A DNA stretch of 21,419 nucleotides from Bin22 sp034428635 (GCA_034428635.1 DAOUHR010000104.1:1-21419); one strand, 5' to 3'; numbered from the stretch's first letter, positions 8,061 through 15,931 are shown. Numbers and translations are program-made. Notes: generated from the sequence alone by a model not told the origin.

Positions 8061-9742
8061 TGAGTGCCGGAGAGCTTCACCTGGAGACCCTGCGGCGGCT
8101 GGCGGCCATGCCCTTCCTGGACCGGCTGGAACTGGCCGCCGTCTCCGGCGTACCCGACCGCTCGGCCTACAACGCCGTGGCCGCCCTGGAAAGGCAGGGC
8201 CTCGTCGCGTCCCTCCCCCACGCGACCGCCCTGCTGCGGCAGACCCGCCGCTACTTCCCCACCAGCGCCGGGTTGCGGCGCCTGGCCGAGGTCGAGGGCA
8301 TGACCCTGGAACAGCTTTTGCGCCGCCACCCGGTATCCGCCAGGTGGCGGCGCATCCTGTTGGAGCGGCTGGACGCCGTGGCCGTAATCTACCGGCTCGC
8401 CTCCTCCATCGCCGCCATTCACCGAATCTCCTCCTTCCGGTGGTACCGGGGCCTGCCCCTGGACGCCGGTATCGAGTTGAGTGACGGCCGCACCGTCGGC
8501 GTGGTCCGGCAGGGACTCACCGCAGACCGCACCGGCTTCGCCAAGCGGTTGTGGCGGCTTAGGGAAGGGCCGCCGGTTGGAGGCCTGCTACTGCTGCTGC
8601 CCGACGCGGTACGCCTCCGCCACGCCCGCCGCCTCGCGGCGAGCATGCCTTTTCCTGCATTGTTGAGCCAGGAGCGGGACGTTGTTTGGTGCGGCCCAGA
8701 CAGTCCCGTCTGGCAGCTGCCCTCCGTCAATACAGTGCTGAATCTGACAGCGGCCCTAGGCCATGTGATCGAGGGTGGGGGGTTACCTGTGGAGCCTCAG
8801 CCGTTGCGGGCGACTCTGCCCCGCGACATAGGTACGAACTTTACCGATAAGAACGCCCCTGAGTGGCTGCTGCCCGCCCTGCTGAAACCCGCCGGGAAAT
8901 TGGCGCTGGATCTGGTTTCCGACTGGCTCTGGGTTGCCCCGCAGCACCTTCGGATGTTGATGGGCGTCTCCCAGGGTCGGCTGTCCCAAACCCTCTCCCC
9001 TTTGATCGACGCGGGGCTTGCCCAACGAGTCTATTGTCAGGGCCAACGGCTGGTATTGACCGACCGTGGACTGGCGGTGCTGGCACGCCGGGACCGGGCT
9101 TCCGTGGGAGTGGTGCGGAAACGGTGGAGCGCCGCTCTCACCGATCCCCGGAAGCCGCTGGACTGGCGCAACGTATATGGTAGACGAAGCCGGCAGTTGC
9201 TCAGGAACATCGAGCACACGGCTGCCGTCCACGAGTTCATGGCGGTCCTCGCCGAGCAGGCCCGCTCCTCGGGTTGGGACGCTGTGCAACTGGATCCGCC
9301 CCACCGGGCTTCGAGGCACTTCCGCTATGGCGACCGGCTCCGCTCCATTCACCCCGACGGTTTCGGCGTCTTGCGACGGGATAACGTTACCTGGAGCTTC
9401 TTCCTGGAGTGGGAGCGGCGGGCGGTGAGGCCCACGACGATGGCGGACCGCCTGGCTCCCTATCTACGTTACTATTCGACCTACCGGCCCACCGACGACC
9501 ATGGGGTCCGGCCCGCCGTCATGGTGGTCTTCGATAACGACTTGGCTGCCAGCCCGTTCTTGGGGGTAGCGCGGAAAGAAATCGAGCGAGAGAGAGTCGA
9601 CGTTTCCTTGCTTGTTTCTCACGAGGGTCTTCTGGACCGTAGTGGGCCATTGGGTTCAGCTTGGCACATGACACACAGTTGGGAGACTGTTGAACCTCTG
9701 CGGATACTAGGGAATAAGGTGCGACTACTTGCTGCCGGCTAG
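8060..9742 (+). CDS. replication-relaxation family protein (possible mobilisation/relaxase-like)
   Basis: The ATG at 8060 shares its A with the TGA of the preceding gene (TGATG), implying translational coupling; the longer open frame upstream is a shadow of that gene. The product is 560 residues. A winged-helix segment lies near residues 20-60 and a second near 297-325. The C-terminal part has an Asn-Ile-Glu-His-Thr segment, a His-Pro-Asp-Gly motif (Asp433) and a Phe-Leu-Glu-Trp-Glu motif (Glu450, Glu452), followed by a Tyr-rich stretch. This pattern matches the replication-relaxation family (PF13814), found on plasmids and ICEs beside conjugation genes. Its biochemical role is poorly defined; DNA nicking or relaxation at the transfer origin is inferred from context. 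GC content falls towards its 3' end. Confidence 0.7.
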   Translation: MSAGELHLETLRRLAAMPFLDRLELAAVSGVPDRSAYNAVAALERQGLVASLPHATALLRQTRRYFPTSAGLRRLAEVEGMTLEQLLRRHPVSARWRRILLERLDAVAVIYRLASSIAAIHRISSFRWYRGLPLDAGIELSDGRTVGVVRQGLTADRTGFAKRLWRLREGPPVGGLLLLLPDAVRLRHARRLAASMPFPALLSQERDVVWCGPDSPVWQLPSVNTVLNLTAALGHVIEGGGLPVEPQPLRATLPRDIGTNFTDKNAPEWLLPALLKPAGKLALDLVSDWLWVAPQHLRMLMGVSQGRLSQTLSPLIDAGLAQRVYCQGQRLVLTDRGLAVLARRDRASVGVVRKRWSAALTDPRKPLDWRNVYGRRSRQLLRNIEHTAAVHEFMAVLAEQARSSGWDAVQLDPPHRASRHFRYGDRLRSIHPDGFGVLRRDNVTWSFFLEWERRAVRPTTMADRLAPYLRYYSTYRPTDDHGVRPAVMVVFDNDLAASPFLGVARKEIERERVDVSLLVSHEGLLDRSGPLGSAWHMTHSWETVEPLRILGNKVRLLAAG

Positions 9743-10143
9743 CGTAATGCAAGGTGAGTCTACTTGTGCCACTGTGGTCCGTTGAACTCCCTGGAATCTG
9801 CATTGTCCCGGTACCAGGAAGACCAAAAGAATGGAGTTTCTTTTCCTACATCCGTTGCCAATTTAAACCGTGCTTGGTCAAGTCGGCTCGAGCCAGGGTA
9901 AACGAGCCAACTTTACCAGGATGGGCTTTGCTGGTATGCTGGCCGCAAAATTGGAAGGTTAGTCACGCGCCGCAATTGTGGGTGGTAGCGGCTTTGGATG
10001 AGGGAGATTGGAAGCGCGACTCTGGCCCTTTGAGGGCACGAGCCGCCTGAAAATGCGAATCTAAAAACCCTATTGACATCGGGCCCGCGTGGTCATGACC
10101 GCATTCCACGATTTAGCAGAGCTATCCCCGGGGAATTGGAAAC
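9743..10143. other. 401-base intergenic region with nested inverted repeats
   Basis: No convincing gene is visible. The region contains the 10-base palindrome GGCTCGAGCC (9885-9894), a second CGAGCC at 9903-9908 that pairs with GGCTCG (9885-9890), and a GGTAAA/TTTACC inverted repeat (9897-9902 and 9912-9917, nine-base loop). The cluster lies just downstream of the replication-relaxation gene. The right end holds the promoter region of the CapH-like gene. It could include a transfer origin (inference). Confidence 0.45.
10073..10134 (+). promoter_or_regulatory. promoter and candidate operators upstream of capH
   Basis: A perfect -35 hexamer TTGACA lies at 10073-10078. The -10 region 17 bases downstream is weak (about 10096-10101) and overlaps a perfect 10-base palindrome GGTCATGACC (10091-10100). 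Further inverted repeats follow: TAGC-AGA-GCTA (10114-10124) and TCCCCGGGGA (10125-10134), the latter just before the start codon and overlapping its weak ribosome-binding site. A palindrome over the -10 box is where an autorepressor such as CapH would be expected to bind. Confidence 0.45.
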
Positions 10144-10461
10144 ATGACATTCGGTGAGGCAATCACACAAGCCCGCAAGGGCTTGAAACTAAGCCAAAAA
10201 GAGGTTGCCGCCAGCACCATCAAAGAGGACGGTGCGGCCATCTCGGCCCAATACCTCAACGATATTGAGCACGACCGGCGAAACCCGCCGAGCGAGCACA
10301 TCATTCGGCAGTTGGCCCATACTCTTCGACTCGATGATGACTATTTGTTTTTCCTGGCGGGCAGATTCCCCTCGGATGTATTGGAGCTTTCCCCCGACCA
10401 GGAAGGTGTTACGTCGGCAATGAGAGCGTTCAGGCGTAACTTAAGACGCGACAGGCCATGA
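10144..10461 (+). CDS. capH: CapH-like XRE-family transcriptional repressor
   Basis: A 105-residue protein with a single helix-turn-helix domain over about residues 1-70. It shows the family pattern Leu-Ser-Gln-Lys-Glu, Ser-Ala-Gln-Tyr-Leu-Asn-Asp-Ile-Glu, then Arg-Arg-Asn-Pro-Pro, followed by a Leu-Ala-x-x-Leu helix. The stop codon overlaps the next start (ATGA), coupling it to an ImmA/IrrE peptidase gene. An XRE repressor plus such a peptidase directly before CBASS genes is the described CapH/CapP arrangement, in which CapH represses the CBASS promoter until CapP cleaves it. Assignment rests on domain and context; DNA binding to the local palindromes is inferred. A phage-type repressor is the alternative. 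Confidence 0.75.
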   Translation: MTFGEAITQARKGLKLSQKEVAASTIKEDGAAISAQYLNDIEHDRRNPPSEHIIRQLAHTLRLDDDYLFFLAGRFPSDVLELSPDQEGVTSAMRAFRRNLRRDRP

Positions 10462-11180
10462 GATGGGTCAAGGACACCACGGGGCGTTTTCCGGAGCGCC
10501 CTTTTTATTCCCTTGAAGAGTTGGATGACCTTAGCGAATCCTGGATTCTCGGTTTCCTGCTAGACCGTTACGGACAGACGGTTTTCCCGGTTTCGACAGA
10601 AGACCTGACGATCATGATTGAGTCCGAAACGTCGGACCTTGACCAATTTGCCGACCTTACTGAAGAGGAAGAGGACGGCGAAGAGGTACAGGGAATGACG
10701 GTGTTTTACCGCGACAAACAGCCTGCCGTACGAATCTCTCAACGCCTTGCAAGCCAGAACCAAAGAGAACATCGGCTCCGCACCACGCTGACCCATGAAT
10801 TTGGCCATGTGAAGTTGCATAGCGGTCTGTGGCAATTCGAACAGTTGAGTCTGTTTTCTGACCCGGGCCCCGACCCGGGTCCAAGATGCAAGCGTGCTGA
10901 GATGCTAAACGCTCCAAGAACCGACTGGATGGAGTGGCAGGCCGGTTATATATCGGGCGCCATCCTGATGCCGGTTACACACCTCAAGGAATTGGTTCAC
11001 GCAGCTTTCAGGGAATGGGGTGCCGCAGGAAGCATCGCCGTCAATTCCACCGAGGCCACGGCGCTTCAACAGCGCGTAGCCACGAGGTTCAGCGTCTCGA
11101 TTGACGCAGCCCGCGTCAGACTCTCCCAATTGGGCTTTTTAGGGGAGGGCAACCGCCTTCCTTCGGCGAAGTTAACTTAA
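10458..11180 (+). CDS. capP: CapP-like ImmA/IrrE-family zinc metallopeptidase
   Basis: A 240-residue protein whose ATG overlaps the CapH stop codon. It has the zinc-peptidase motif HEFGH (His113, Glu114, His117) and the downstream WMEWQA...GAILMP segment whose Glu159 would be the third metal ligand. A conserved-looking Cys144 in GPRCKRAE lies between the two. Published CapP work describes a cysteine that coordinates the zinc and keeps the enzyme inactive until stress; Cys144 is the only good candidate here. The enzyme would cleave CapH and so derepress CBASS. An acidic stretch (Glu-rich, residues 68-77) precedes the catalytic domain. It is followed by the CBASS core after a 104-base gap. Confidence 0.8.
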   Translation: MRWVKDTTGRFPERPFYSLEELDDLSESWILGFLLDRYGQTVFPVSTEDLTIMIESETSDLDQFADLTEEEEDGEEVQGMTVFYRDKQPAVRISQRLASQNQREHRLRTTLTHEFGHVKLHSGLWQFEQLSLFSDPGPDPGPRCKRAEMLNAPRTDWMEWQAGYISGAILMPVTHLKELVHAAFREWGAAGSIAVNSTEATALQQRVATRFSVSIDAARVRLSQLGFLGEGNRLPSAKLT

Positions 11181-11250
11181 CTGTTGCTATTTTTTTCGGC
11201 CAGTGCTACGCTAATCAGCGGATTTAATGTTTATTAGTAAGAGCGCTCTT
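11170..11250 (+). promoter_or_regulatory. promoter and palindromic operators upstream of the CBASS core operon
   Basis: A possible promoter is TTGCTA (11184-11189), 17 bases, then TACGCT (11207-11212) preceded by a TGC extension. Next to the -35 is the dyad AGTTAA-C-TTAACT (11170-11182), which also covers the capP stop codon. Downstream of the predicted start point is a perfect 12-base palindrome AAGAGCGCTCTT (11239-11250). Either could be a CapH operator. A T-run at 11190-11196 has no convincing hairpin before it, so I do not call a terminator. Confidence 0.4.
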
Positions 11251-11284
11251 CCGGTGAATCAGACCTGTAGGAACGGAACTGCTA

Positions 11285-12319
11285 ATGGCAAGCTCAAGCA
11301 GCCAGAAACCGACTCGTAGGTCGGACACGATTCTGCAAACCCGGCGTGAGCCGTTGGCTTGGCCCGAAGAGGCGACGTTCAAGATCCTGTCGATTGACGG
11401 CGGTGGAATCAAGGGGATTTTCCCAGCGGGCATCCTCGCCGAGTTGGAAGATAAGTGTTTGGGCGGCGGCCATGTTGGGGACTATTTTGACCTTATCACG
11501 GGCACCTCCACCGGCGGGATCATCGCCCTCGGACTGGGAGCAGGCCTCACAGCCAGGTACCTGCTGGACCTGTACCTGCGTGAAGGGCATCGGGTGTTCC
11601 CGCCACGTCAGCGTGCCAGGAGCCAGGGGTTCTTCAGGCTTTTCTTTCGTAACCGCTACGACCGGTCGGACCTGGATGAGTTGTTGCAGCAGGCATTGGC
11701 CTCTAAGACGCTGCGGGATTCCAAGTACCGCCTCCTCATACCGGCCACGGAAGCCAAACATGGAGACCCTTGCGTATTCAAGACCCCCCATCACCCCGGT
11801 TACTTCCTGGACGGCGACAAGCCGATGTGGGAAGTGGCGGCGGCCACCTCGGCGGCCCCCACCTATCTGAAGCCCGTCATTCAGGACGGCTACATCCTGC
11901 TGGATGGAGGGATCTGGGCGAACAATCCAACCCTGATGGGACTGGTGGAAGCGCTAACCTGCTTTACCGTGCCGCGAGAGCAGATCTCGATTCTCAGCAT
12001 CGGATGCGGACAGGACGGCTTCCGGATAACTGAGAAGCAAACTGCGGGAGCCGGGCAGTTCCAGTGGCGTGAGATTATCTACGTTGCAATGCACTACCAA
12101 TCTCTGACCGCCGTAAACCAGGCTGGGTTGCTGTTGGGACGAGACAAGGTGGTGCGAATGGACCGACCGGAAGGAGGTGAGCCCATAGATTTGGACGACT
12201 GGGAGAAAGCTAGGAAGCTTTTGCCAGGCGAAGCCGTTCAAGTTGCAACACAACACATGGAACGTGTTGCAACAACTTTCTTCACCGAAAAAGCCAAGCC
12301 GCTTGTGGCGTTAGCATAA
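11285..12319 (+). CDS. capV: CapV-like patatin phospholipase, CBASS effector
   Basis: A 344-residue patatin-like protein. The oxyanion-hole motif DGGGIKG is at 38-44, the nucleophile elbow GTSTG at 73-77 (Ser75), and the catalytic Asp in DGG at 207-209, followed by WANNP. All parts of the Ser-Asp dyad are intact. CapV enzymes are activated by a cyclic dinucleotide and degrade membrane phospholipids, killing the infected cell. The gene is first in the CBASS core, 18 bases before the CD-NTase. The ribosome-binding site (AGGAACGG) is weak and rather far from the ATG, which would fit tight control of a toxic effector. No signal peptide or membrane helix is seen. Confidence 0.9.
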   Translation: MASSSSQKPTRRSDTILQTRREPLAWPEEATFKILSIDGGGIKGIFPAGILAELEDKCLGGGHVGDYFDLITGTSTGGIIALGLGAGLTARYLLDLYLREGHRVFPPRQRARSQGFFRLFFRNRYDRSDLDELLQQALASKTLRDSKYRLLIPATEAKHGDPCVFKTPHHPGYFLDGDKPMWEVAAATSAAPTYLKPVIQDGYILLDGGIWANNPTLMGLVEALTCFTVPREQISILSIGCGQDGFRITEKQTAGAGQFQWREIIYVAMHYQSLTAVNQAGLLLGRDKVVRMDRPEGGEPIDLDDWEKARKLLPGEAVQVATQHMERVATTFFTEKAKPLVALA

Positions 12320-12337
12320 TTGCAGGAGATTAAACGG

Positions 12338-13378
12338 ATGACCAAGAACAATGATCAGTTTCGTGAATTCCTCCGGGACGAGGTCAACCTGAATCAAACT
12401 CGGTTGGACCGGCTGGAAACTAGCGTAGCCGCCGTGAACGGCTACCTCAAGGACCACCTGACCGGGTACCAGAAGACGGAACGGCACGGGTCCCATGCTT
12501 TAGGCACCCTCATCAAGCCCGTGGACGACAACGACGAGTACGATGCCGACAACCAGATCGTGATGAACCCCAATCCCAAGTGGGGAGCCCGGGATTACAT
12601 CAACGAGGTCGAAAAAACCCTCAAGCAGAACAAGAACTACGCGGATAAACTGCGGGGCAAGACCCGGTGCGTAACCGTGGACTACGCCGGGGACTTCCAC
12701 TTGGACTTGGTTCCACGGCTGACCATTAGCGGCAAGCACTACATTTGCAATCACCGGGATAACAAGTTCGAGGAAACGGATGGTACCGGTTACCGGGAGT
12801 GGTTCAACGAGAGGAACCGGATTACCGGCGGCAATCTGAAGCGCGTGGTGCGACTGCTCAAGTTCCTGCGGGACCACAAGAACAACTACACCGCCAAGTC
12901 GATCCTGCTGACTACCCTGGTCGGCAACACCATCAAAGACTCCGATGAAGAGACCGAAGCGGTCAGCACGGTGGCGGATACCCTGGTGACGGTTTTGAGC
13001 AGGATGGACGATTACTTGCAAAAACACCCAACAATGCCGTCCATCAGGAACCCCGTGCTGCCCACGGAAACCTTCAACCGCCACTGGGACCAGACCAAGT
13101 ACGCCAACTTCAGGAACCGGGTTCACTCCCACGCCGTCACCGCAAAGAAGGCCAAGGCCGAGCAGTCTAGTGAAAAAGCGATCGAGATTTGGCAGGGGTT
13201 GTTCGGGAAGGAGTTTGGCAAGAGCTCCACTGGTGGTAGCGGCAGCGGAGGTGGAACGGGAGGCGGTGGCGGCAGCACGCCGCCCCGGCGACCCAGCAAC
13301 AGCCCTGGCGGGGCCGCGGCAGCCGCTGGATCTGTACCCCTGGCGCCCCGACCTCGAGAAGCCCACAGGTTCGGGTGA
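12338..13378 (+). CDS. CBASS CD-NTase (cGAS/DncV-like nucleotidyltransferase)
   Basis: A 346-residue protein. I chose the ATG at 12338 because AGGAG lies nine bases upstream; an earlier TTG in frame lacks a site. The nucleotidyltransferase signature is present: HGSHALGT (Gly51-Ser52), the metal-binding pair Asp69 and Asp71 in EYDADNQ, and a third acidic residue Asp123 in HLDLVP. The helical second domain continues to about residue 290. A Gly/Ser-rich, then Pro/Ala-rich flexible tail of about 60 residues ends exactly in Gly346. Such a free C-terminal glycine is what Cap2 conjugates in type II CBASS. The enzyme would make a cyclic nucleotide after phage infection that activates CapV. I cannot name the clade or product with confidence. 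Confidence 0.88.
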   Translation: MTKNNDQFREFLRDEVNLNQTRLDRLETSVAAVNGYLKDHLTGYQKTERHGSHALGTLIKPVDDNDEYDADNQIVMNPNPKWGARDYINEVEKTLKQNKNYADKLRGKTRCVTVDYAGDFHLDLVPRLTISGKHYICNHRDNKFEETDGTGYREWFNERNRITGGNLKRVVRLLKFLRDHKNNYTAKSILLTTLVGNTIKDSDEETEAVSTVADTLVTVLSRMDDYLQKHPTMPSIRNPVLPTETFNRHWDQTKYANFRNRVHSHAVTAKKAKAEQSSEKAIEIWQGLFGKEFGKSSTGGSGSGGGTGGGGGSTPPRRPSNSPGGAAAAAGSVPLAPRPREAHRFG

Positions 13379-13383
13379 TCGCT

Positions 13384-14931
13384 ATGGCGCAAGACCACTT
13401 CCACGTTGAGTCCCTCGAGACGTTCCTCGATGACCTTGCCGATGCTGGGTTTCACCCGGTTCCTGAATTTGATCGCACGCGGTGGACAGGGCCGATTCAC
13501 CCGGCTTTTGCCGGCCTGACCCCCACAACCACGATGGATGTGGTAATCGTGCCGGGCTGGCCCTTCCAACCTCCGGCGGTTTTCGTTCAGGGTCTCAGCA
13601 CCAGCCACTCTACTATTAACGGGCTGGTCTGCATGTGGCAGGATGGCGACTTCAGCCGTCAGTGGACCTCCGTAGAAGGTCTGTTCTCCAGGATTGAGGA
13701 GTGGTGCGAAGACGCCAGAGGTGGTTGGCAGGACGACAACCTTGAACATGACGCATATCTGAATTTCCAGCGTAAAGCCGGGCTTGTGGCGACCATCGAC
13801 CACGTAGGGATTGGAGTACACGAGAGCAGTTGGGGTGAATTTGCTGGCCTAGTACACCGCAACCCATTTCGGATTGACATCCTGTCCGGGCGGAAGCGGT
13901 CAGCCGACCAGCTGCGGGGACTGTGGTTTCATGCGGGGGTGTTGACTACACCCCCGCCTCGCAACCTGTCAGAAGTTTCTTTTTGCCTTCCGAGGTCCCC
14001 ACGAAAAGGGTTGCAAAGGGCCTTGGCTGAGCGGAAAAGGCCGGAGGCTCTGGTAGACAGTGGAGGCGTAGACCTCATTGTGTTCTGCTGGAAACGTCAA
14101 GACCGCACAAACCTTCTCGTGATGGCGTGCAGAGAAATGAATAAAGAAGTGGAGGCAATCGCGTTGCAACCAGGACCTACCGATGAGGAAAGTCTCCTAA
14201 TGCGAGCCGGACCCGACGCCCCGGCCCTACGTGGCCGTAGTGCTGTCATATTCGGGGCTGGAGCTCTGGGCGGATACACTGCCACGACGCTGGCGCAAAG
14301 CGGAATTGGCTCCCTGAGAATCGTAGACGGTGATGTGCTGTTGCCAGGAAACGTGGTGAGGCACGTCGCCGGTCACGATAAAGTCGGTGCGCCCAAAGTC
14401 AAGGCGGTTCGAGAGATTATTGCTAACCACGCTCCCTGGACAGAGGTGACCATGTTCCAGGAATCGCCACGTACTCCAAGCCGGATTCACGAACTGGCCA
14501 CCGGAGTCGATATCGCTGTCGACACGACCGGAAGCGAAGCCTTGACCTATTCCTTGGCGATGGTGGCCCAGGACAGCGGAATGCCTGTGGTTTCCGGAGC
14601 ACTCTATCGGGGGGGCGGAGTCGCACGGGTTCAACGCCAGGCACGACCCACCGACACCCCAATTCTTCAAAGGGTAGACTTGAGCCGGTATCCCCCAATA
14701 CCCCCAGGGGATGGAACTGATGAATTCGCCGAACAGAATTTGGGATGTTCAGCGCCGGTCAACAACGCTCCTCCCTTCGCAGTCCAATCCTGTGCTGCCC
14801 TGATCGTCCAGGTCGCTATTGACGCTCTGACCGAGAGGTTCGAGTTTGAGGACGAGTTGATCGAGGTATACAGGGCGGTTGCAGAGCCACCCTTTTACCG
14901 GCCAAGGCGGCTTGACCAGCCGCCAAGGTAG
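13384..14931 (+). CDS. cap2: Cap2-like E2-E1 fusion (ubiquitin-transfer-like) of type II CBASS
   Basis: A 515-residue protein counted from the ATG at 13384, which has GGTGA five bases upstream; a GTG at 13375 overlapping the CD-NTase stop would add three residues. The N-terminal E2-like domain carries the likely catalytic Cys83 in NGLVCMW, after a Phe-Gln-Pro-Pro segment as in E2 enzymes. The C-terminal E1/ThiF-like adenylation domain has the nucleotide-binding GAGALGG (291-297), Asp315/Asp317, Arg326, and a candidate E1 cysteine at Cys455 in NLGCSAP. Cap2 adenylates the CD-NTase C-terminus and conjugates it to cellular targets, priming CD-NTase activity. The usual partner Cap3 is not found downstream. 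Confidence 0.88.
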   Translation: MAQDHFHVESLETFLDDLADAGFHPVPEFDRTRWTGPIHPAFAGLTPTTTMDVVIVPGWPFQPPAVFVQGLSTSHSTINGLVCMWQDGDFSRQWTSVEGLFSRIEEWCEDARGGWQDDNLEHDAYLNFQRKAGLVATIDHVGIGVHESSWGEFAGLVHRNPFRIDILSGRKRSADQLRGLWFHAGVLTTPPPRNLSEVSFCLPRSPRKGLQRALAERKRPEALVDSGGVDLIVFCWKRQDRTNLLVMACREMNKEVEAIALQPGPTDEESLLMRAGPDAPALRGRSAVIFGAGALGGYTATTLAQSGIGSLRIVDGDVLLPGNVVRHVAGHDKVGAPKVKAVREIIANHAPWTEVTMFQESPRTPSRIHELATGVDIAVDTTGSEALTYSLAMVAQDSGMPVVSGALYRGGGVARVQRQARPTDTPILQRVDLSRYPPIPPGDGTDEFAEQNLGCSAPVNNAPPFAVQSCAALIVQVAIDALTERFEFEDELIEVYRAVAEPPFYRPRRLDQPPR

Positions 14932-15064
14932 AGACCATACGAGCAGCGTGTTTTCATACATCTTCTACGCTCATGTTCCGAGGCATGGCAAATCTGTGGC
15001 AACGAGCGGGAAGCTTTTCTCGCCAACAGAAGGGAATGACGCCGGAAGCAAGATGAGTGAGTAG

Positions 15065-15085
15065 CACGCGACCTGTCGCGTTTTC
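15065..15085 (+). terminator. weak hairpin after the CBASS core
   Basis: ACGCGA (15066-15071) pairs with TCGCGT (15076-15081) around a four-base loop and is followed by TTT. The stem is only six pairs and the T-run is short, so termination may be partial. It lies between cap2 and the downstream membrane-protein gene. Confidence 0.35.
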
Positions 15086-15187
15086 GGACCTCCGAGGCTC
15101 CAAGTGATATTTCCGAATCGTCCAACGCAGATGGCCTGAGTCTCCTACTGAATTTGATCGGGGCCACGGGCCGAGGAGGGAGTCTGA

Positions 15188-15931
15188 ATGGTAAGTAAAT
15201 CGCTCAATCTATTGTTCCACCCCAATGTGGGCCTCGCGCTTTCCTTGATCTTTTTGGCGCCTATTGCTTGCATTGCGATGATAGCGCTCTTTTTCACCTT
15301 GACCGTCGACCTGAATAAATTTGCAGCATTCCTTTTACTTACATACGCCGGTTGGCTTATATCTAGTGAGCTCATGCCGCGTGTCAGTGGGATGTTACTG
15401 CGCGGATTAGCGACGATATTGGTCCCCATAATGTTGGGATTGGCTGGCACATCTGTAAGTGCCTACTCGGAATCTTTAGAAGGGGTGTGGAGTTGGTTTG
15501 GCGGCCCTATTAACTTTATATCCTGTGCAGTAGCACTGGTCACATTCAACGCGGCCCTTGCATTTTTCCGCCAAGAAAGGGAGGACCAAATGCAAATGAT
15601 TGAAGCCCGGGAAATCACCGCGAACTCCCTAGATATTCTCATTGGATTGGCGAAGCGCGGACAAACCATTGCCTACGGTGAACTTCTAGAGCAGTTGGGC
15701 ATTAAGACCAACCAGTTTCCCGGTCAATACCTGCATCCCTACCTTGCCCTGTTGACGGGATACTGCATCGGGGTAGGGGTGCCACCGCTTACCGTCCTTG
15801 TCGTCCGGAAAGATGGGCAAATTGGTGACGGATTCATGAAATTCTTTCCTAATGTGGCCGAAACCAGAAAAGCAGTTGACGGCCACGATTGGAAGAATTC
15901 TCCTCCCCCTCCCTTCCCAAGGCAACCGTAG
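15188..15931 (+). CDS. four-helix membrane protein with cytosolic domain, unknown function, next to CBASS
   Basis: A 247-residue protein with a strong GAGGAGGGAG site seven bases before the ATG. Four hydrophobic helices (about 14-38, 45-60, 69-88, 106-127) are followed by a soluble domain (about 128-247). The soluble part contains Thr-Ile-Ala-Tyr-Gly-Glu-Leu-Leu (160-167), a helical segment, Gly-Tyr-Cys-Ile (191-194), Pro-Pro-Leu-Thr-Val-Leu-Val-Val (199-206) and Gly-Asp-Gly-Phe (213-216). I recall similar TYGEL...PPLxxLVV...GxGF patterns in uncharacterised bacterial proteins, so this is probably a conserved domain, but I cannot name its function. It lacks JAMM residues, so it is not Cap3. 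A membrane module plus a cytosolic domain beside CBASS makes an accessory effector possible. GC content is clearly lower than in the conjugation genes. Confidence 0.7.
   Translation: MVSKSLNLLFHPNVGLALSLIFLAPIACIAMIALFFTLTVDLNKFAAFLLLTYAGWLISSELMPRVSGMLLRGLATILVPIMLGLAGTSVSAYSESLEGVWSWFGGPINFISCAVALVTFNAALAFFRQEREDQMQMIEAREITANSLDILIGLAKRGQTIAYGELLEQLGIKTNQFPGQYLHPYLALLTGYCIGVGVPPLTVLVVRKDGQIGDGFMKFFPNVAETRKAVDGHDWKNSPPPPFPRQP

Noticed and set aside
9754..10050. A 98-codon open frame starting with GTG in the gap before capH
   Set aside because: It has no good ribosome-binding site, an unusual mix of Trp, Pro and Arg, no recognisable domain, and it lies over the inverted-repeat cluster.
14932..15187. 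A short or degraded Cap3 gene after cap2
   Set aside because: None of the forward frames shows a JAMM-type His-x-His and Ser/Asp arrangement; the frames are short and unlike a peptidase.
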